Shown: positions 22,976-25,349 of the stretch, one piece after another
How positions within the stretch are numbered: the stretch's first letter is position 1
How the letters are laid out: the number at the start of each line of letters is the position of its first letter
Notes under the pieces: generated by a model
What the model saw: the letters and a program-made list of their open reading frames with translations, nothing else
Told to the model about the DNA's origin: nothing
The model's database searches: none
Origin: Pseudonocardia sp.
GTDB lineage: Bacteria > Actinomycetota > Actinomycetes > Mycobacteriales > Pseudonocardiaceae
Assembly: GCA_030147065.1 (NCBI GenBank)
Contig: JASLAP010000026.1
Span: 1 to 25,349 of the forward strand
Length of the DNA: 25,349 nt
Direction: 5' to 3'
Position numbers and translations under genes: made by a program

Positions 22976-23120
22976 TGCTCATGGCGGGATCGGGCTGGTC
23001 GGGTGGTCGCGTTGCCCGAGCGGCCGGATCGAGTTACGCGTACGGCCGGAACCAGGCTGGTCGCGCAGCCGGATCGAGTTGCTCGTCGGCCGGGATGGGG
23101 CTGGTCGCGTGGCGAAATCG
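22976..23120. repeat. Second repeat type, ggctggtcgcg / gccggatcgagtt
   Basis: GCCGGATCGAGTT occurs at 23023-23035 and 23068-23080. GGCTGGTCG-type words occur at 22993, 23056 and 23099. The units are about 43-63 bp. It continues from the upstream array and ends at the hairpin before the DUF3040 gene. No gene seen. Confidence 0.6.
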
Positions 23121-23147
23121 GGCATACCCTGCCGAACAGGGTGTGCC
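23121..23147 (+). promoter_or_regulatory. 11-bp hairpin upstream of DUF3040 gene
   Basis: GGCATACCCTG (23121-23131), loop CCGAA, CAGGGTGTGCC (23137-23147): ten Watson-Crick pairs and one G-U pair. It is 47 bp before ATG 23195. It may be a terminator isolating the repeat block, an attenuator, or a protein site; no T-run follows. Confidence 0.55.
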
Positions 23148-23194
23148 GGGAAGGCTGGTCGGCGGTCGAGACCGTCTGCCCCGAAAGGCCCGAC

Positions 23195-23578
23195 ATGGCC
23201 ACTCCGCTCCCACCCGGTCCCCCCGAGGACGACGGTCCCCGCCGCCCCCGCCCGCACTGCGCGCCGCTGTCGACCCGTGAGCGGGAGGCCCTCGCCCGCA
23301 TCGAGGCGGACCTCGGCAGCGATCCCGACCTGGCCGCCCGGATGGCCGACCGCCAGTTCGCGGACGCGCCGCTGCCCCGATGCGTACAGGCCGTGGTCGC
23401 CCTCGCGGCCGGACTGCTCGTGGTGACCGTCGTCCCGGTGCTGCTCAGCCCGGCCGGGCTGGCCGTGTTCGGGCTCATGGCCGTCCTCGTGCTCGTCCCG
23501 TGGTTGCTGCTCCGGTCCGTCGATCGCCGCCACGGCGACACCGACGACGACACCGACGACGGCCCCCCGCTCCGCTGA
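23195..23578 (+). CDS. DUF3040-type small membrane protein
   Basis: A 127-residue protein. A Pro/Asp-rich head is followed by LSTREREALARIEADLGSD (about residues 26-44), the DUF3040 signature, then two hydrophobic segments (about 65-85 and 88-107) and an acidic Asp-rich tail (DTDDDTDDG). The predicted topology is both ends cytosolic. ATG 23195 has GAAAGG 6 nt upstream. The family is common in actinobacteria, sometimes near stress and cell-division genes; its role is unknown. Expression may be controlled by the hairpin upstream. Confidence 0.8.
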   Translation: MATPLPPGPPEDDGPRRPRPHCAPLSTREREALARIEADLGSDPDLAARMADRQFADAPLPRCVQAVVALAAGLLVVTVVPVLLSPAGLAVFGLMAVLVLVPWLLLRSVDRRHGDTDDDTDDGPPLR

Positions 23579-23752
23579 CCGGGCTCCCCGGTCCACCGCG
23601 GCCGAGTTCCGCATCCCGGCGACGGCGACGGCAGACCGAGAAGCCGGATCTCCGACATCGCAGCGACGCTGGCGAGCAGGCCGAGTCGGGCCGCCGCCTT
23701 ACGATGCAGACGCCACCACGCCCCAATGCCACTGAGCCCTTTCCACTTGGCG

Positions 23753-24526
23753 TCAGCCGGCGAGGATGAGGACGTGCACCGCGTTGACCAGCGCGGTGGT
23801 CCGCAACGGGCAGCAGCGGAGCTTGCGGAAGATCTTCCAGCTCTTGAACACCGCGTTCGGGCGCTCACCCGGCCCGCGCTGGGCGGCGTGGGCGGCGTTG
23901 ACCTCGCGCTGGTTGCGGGAGAGTCGTCGACGCTGGCCGGTGTCGGGATCGGCGCGGCGCGGTTGCTGTGGCAGGGCGAAGCCGGGCCCGGCGCCCCGGT
24001 AGCCGTTGTCGGCCACCACCTGCACCCCAGCCTGGGTGAGGGCGTCGGTGATGCCGTGTTCGCGGGCGGCGCCCATGTCATGTCGTGCCCCGGGTAGCGC
24101 GGGCGAGGCCCAGATCAACCGGCCCACCGGGTCGGCGATGACCTGCACGTTCATGCCGTGGCAGTTCCACTTCCCGGAGTAGTAGGGCCGGTCGCGGCCA
24201 GCGGCCATGCCGACCCGGTCCATCCGCAGCACGGTGCCGTCCAGGATCACGAACGCCTTGCGCGAGGCGCCCTCGATCGCGTCGGCGAGCGTGGGCGCGA
24301 GCACGGCCAGGGCGTCGACAGCTTCGCGGATGTAGCGGAACACCGTGGTCGTGCCGATGGCGAACCCGGTGGCGAGGTCGGTGTAGGTCTCGCCTTTGCG
24401 CAGGTGGGCCAGTACGAGCAGGGCTTGTTCGCCGACCGAGAGCCGCCGCCAGCGGGTGCCGCGCTGGTTGCGGCTGCGGCGCAGGGTGTCGGTGAGGGTG
24501 ATCAGGGCGCGGTTGGACACGGTCAT
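23753..24526 (-). CDS. IS5-family DDE transposase (DDE_Tnp_4 type)
   Basis: A 257-residue transposase. Residues 30-75 are a helix-turn-helix (VGEQALLVLAHLRKGETYTDLATGF...TTTVFRYI). The catalytic core shows Asp in FVILDGTVLRMDR, Asp in VVADNGYRGAG and Glu in RGPGERPNAVFKSWK, the usual DDE order of this group, ending LRCCPLRTTALVNAVHVL. No frameshift or stop, so it may be active. ATG 24526 lacks an SD. The 5' leader carries the large hairpin at 24549-24604, a possible block to expression from outside promoters. Confidence 0.88.
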   Translation of the reverse strand: MTVSNRALITLTDTLRRSRNQRGTRWRRLSVGEQALLVLAHLRKGETYTDLATGFAIGTTTVFRYIREAVDALAVLAPTLADAIEGASRKAFVILDGTVLRMDRVGMAAGRDRPYYSGKWNCHGMNVQVIADPVGRLIWASPALPGARHDMGAAREHGITDALTQAGVQVVADNGYRGAGPGFALPQQPRRADPDTGQRRRLSRNQREVNAAHAAQRGPGERPNAVFKSWKIFRKLRCCPLRTTALVNAVHVLILAG

Positions 24527-24548
24527 CCCGAGGGGTAGGAAGGCACTC

Positions 24549-24604
24549 GAAGCTCCTGGCTTGGACGAGTTGATCTAGTCAATCGCCCGTCTACCAGGAG
24601 CTTC
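24549..24604. repeat. Inverted repeat in the transposase leader
   Basis: GAAGCTCCTGG (24549-24559) pairs perfectly with CCAGGAGCTTC (24594-24604) across a 34-nt loop, which itself contains TTGA/TCAA arms (24570-24582). In the leftward transcript this forms a long hairpin ending 23 nt before the transposase ATG. Confidence 0.75.
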
Positions 24605-24670
24605 ACTCATCTCGGTGACACCACGCCGCACCAGCGCGAACCCGCCGCCAGCCAGGTTGGAAAGGGCTCA

Positions 24671-25349
24671 CCGCACCACTGCACCACTGCACCGAACCTC
24701 GACGAGGCCATGCGCGGTCAAAAGGCAGGAGCCCTCTACGCCTGAGGATGGACGACACGACGACATGACGACAGGGCGGCCCGAGCCGACCTGAAACATC
24801 GACGTCGTGGCTCGGCCGAGGGCGGGCAGCAGATCGGCGGCCGGCTCGGCCCGGCGGCGCCGTTCGGCGTCCAGGAGCACGAACCGGTCCCGGCCAGCAT
24901 CATCAGGTCGTCGGGCCACCCCACCGGGCAGCAGTGCGGCAAGCGCTTCGACTGTCCGGCGCTCCGGTGTGGTCCGGTGGTTGGTCGGACAGGTCGGGTC
25001 GGCGGGCACCCGGCCCCGCGGGACCGGCCCGGCAGCGGGTCGGCGTGTCGGCCGGGCGGCAGGTCGGGACGTCGGCCGGTCGCAGGGTGGAACGGCGGCC
25101 GGGTGGCGGGGTGCAACGGCGGCCGGGTGGCCGGGCGGAACGTCGGCAGGACGGTGCGACGGCAGGGCGGCACGTCATCCACCGCCCCGCCATCAGCCCA
25201 GGCGATCGATACCTGCGACGGTCTCGTCCACGACCGCCCGACCCCGGCCCGGCAGAGCTGCGTCCCCGGACCTGCGAGAGCAGATGCGGGACGCACACCG
25301 CCCGGCGACCTACCCCTCCACCAACTCCGTCTCCCCGCGCAACGGCAGT
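24671..25349. other. 679 bp after the IS without a convincing gene
   Basis: Open frames exist leftward (for example 24668-25009 and 24736-25296) but are rich in Arg/Pro, lack SD sites and known motifs, and cross repeat DNA. A stretch DRFVLLDAERRRRAEPAADLLPALG in the first frame looks protein-like and could be a gene fossil. A short caccactgc duplication lies right at the IS edge (24674-24692). The last 150 bp, from about 25200, show no feature I can name. Confidence 0.5.
25083..25154. repeat. 24-bp tandem repeat, three diverged copies
   Basis: Units 25083-25106, 25107-25130 and 25131-25154 share the pattern c-gg-tggaacggcggccgggtgg. The first two are nearly identical and the third is diverged; a weaker related unit precedes them. 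The 24-bp period would encode an 8-residue repeat (HPATRPP-type) leftward, but coding is not supported. Confidence 0.65.

Larger units (their letters stand above)
23733..24670. mobile_element. IS5-family insertion sequence, complete ends
   Basis: A 938-bp element bounded by a perfect 13-bp terminal inverted repeat, TGAGCCCTTTCCA (23733-23745) and its complement (24658-24670), with weaker similarity further in (TGGC and GGCGG/GCCGG). It holds one transposase gene leftward. No perfect target duplication is visible (left flank ...GCCAC, right flank CCGCACC), so the copy may be old or have recombined. Length and organisation fit IS5-type elements. Confidence 0.8.

Noticed and set aside
22606..23120. 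CRISPR array
   Set aside because: Units are short, contiguous and diverged, without constant repeats separated by unique spacers, and no cas genes are near.
19384..24081. A 1565-codon leftward open frame across the two-component genes and repeats
   Set aside because: Only its last 99 codons look like protein and have an SD; the rest is antisense to well-supported genes, repeat DNA and the IS.
23728..24675. Target-site duplication of the IS
   Set aside because: Bases flanking the terminal repeats (GCCAC and CCGCA) do not match as a direct repeat of 2-4 bp or longer.
24736..25296. Leftward 186-codon frame as a gene
   Set aside because: Composition driven by the 24-bp repeats, no start signal, no domain; overlaps two other equally poor frames.

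Overview
The window is very GC-rich, uses NNC/NNG codons and frequent GTG starts, and carries actinobacterial families: Acg-like nitroreductase remnant, DUF2157, DUF3040, three-helix-bundle dimerisation protein and P/T-rich lipoproteins. It looks like a chromosomal piece of an actinomycete, plausibly a Pseudonocardiaceae member (inference from gene content only). No rRNA, tRNA or CRISPR array was recognised.

Layout. (1) 1-3705 is an arsenic/organoarsenical detoxification module. An MFS transporter and an ArsO-like flavoprotein with a Cys-rich tail are transcribed leftward. A rightward gene fuses an ArsR repressor to an ArsN-type (arsinothricin/phosphinothricin) acetyltransferase. The two directions share a 94-bp divergent promoter packed with ATCGAT and TTGAC/GTCAA operators. 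The MFS gene abuts a 5'-truncated MMPL transporter at the window edge. (2) 3844-7429 is a stress/dormancy-like group: a frameshifted Acg-type nitroreductase relative, a DUF2157 membrane protein, a tandem universal stress protein and a lipoprotein. (3) 7881-16296 is an osmoadaptation island: ectoine/hydroxyectoine ABC importer ehuBCDA, two convergent ion-channel-like genes (one a voltage-gated-channel fold without a K+ selectivity filter, one a normal GFG-filter 2TM channel), then the complete translationally coupled ectABCD operon for ectoine and 5-hydroxyectoine synthesis, closed by a strong hairpin. Similar GACAA-type repeats lie about 130-140 bp upstream of both ehuB and ectA. (4) 16389-19287 holds a type II NADH dehydrogenase broken by two frame-disrupting deletions and a convergent Na+/alanine symporter. 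(5) 19384-23578 holds a small two-TM protein, an OmpR-type response regulator and its histidine kinase, a three-helix-bundle mini-protein coupled to a small lipoprotein, about 500 bp of degenerate tandem repeats, and a DUF3040 membrane protein behind a hairpin. (6) 23733-24670 is an apparently complete IS5-type element with matching ends and a hairpin leader, followed to the window end by repeat-rich DNA without a convincing gene.

How it works together. Ehu scavenges external ectoines, EctABCD makes them, and the channel genes between the operons plausibly handle ion fluxes or membrane state during osmotic shifts (inference). In the arsenic module, ArsR likely senses trivalent (methyl)arsenicals and derepresses both directions, so that the acetyltransferase, the flavoprotein and the efflux pump act as one response. 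The most interesting points are the ArsR-ArsN fusion circuit, the filterless channel homologue inside the ectoine island, the possible shared ehu/ect operator, and the repeat block behind the two-component system. Three genes carry indels or truncations, which may be genuine decay or sequence error.
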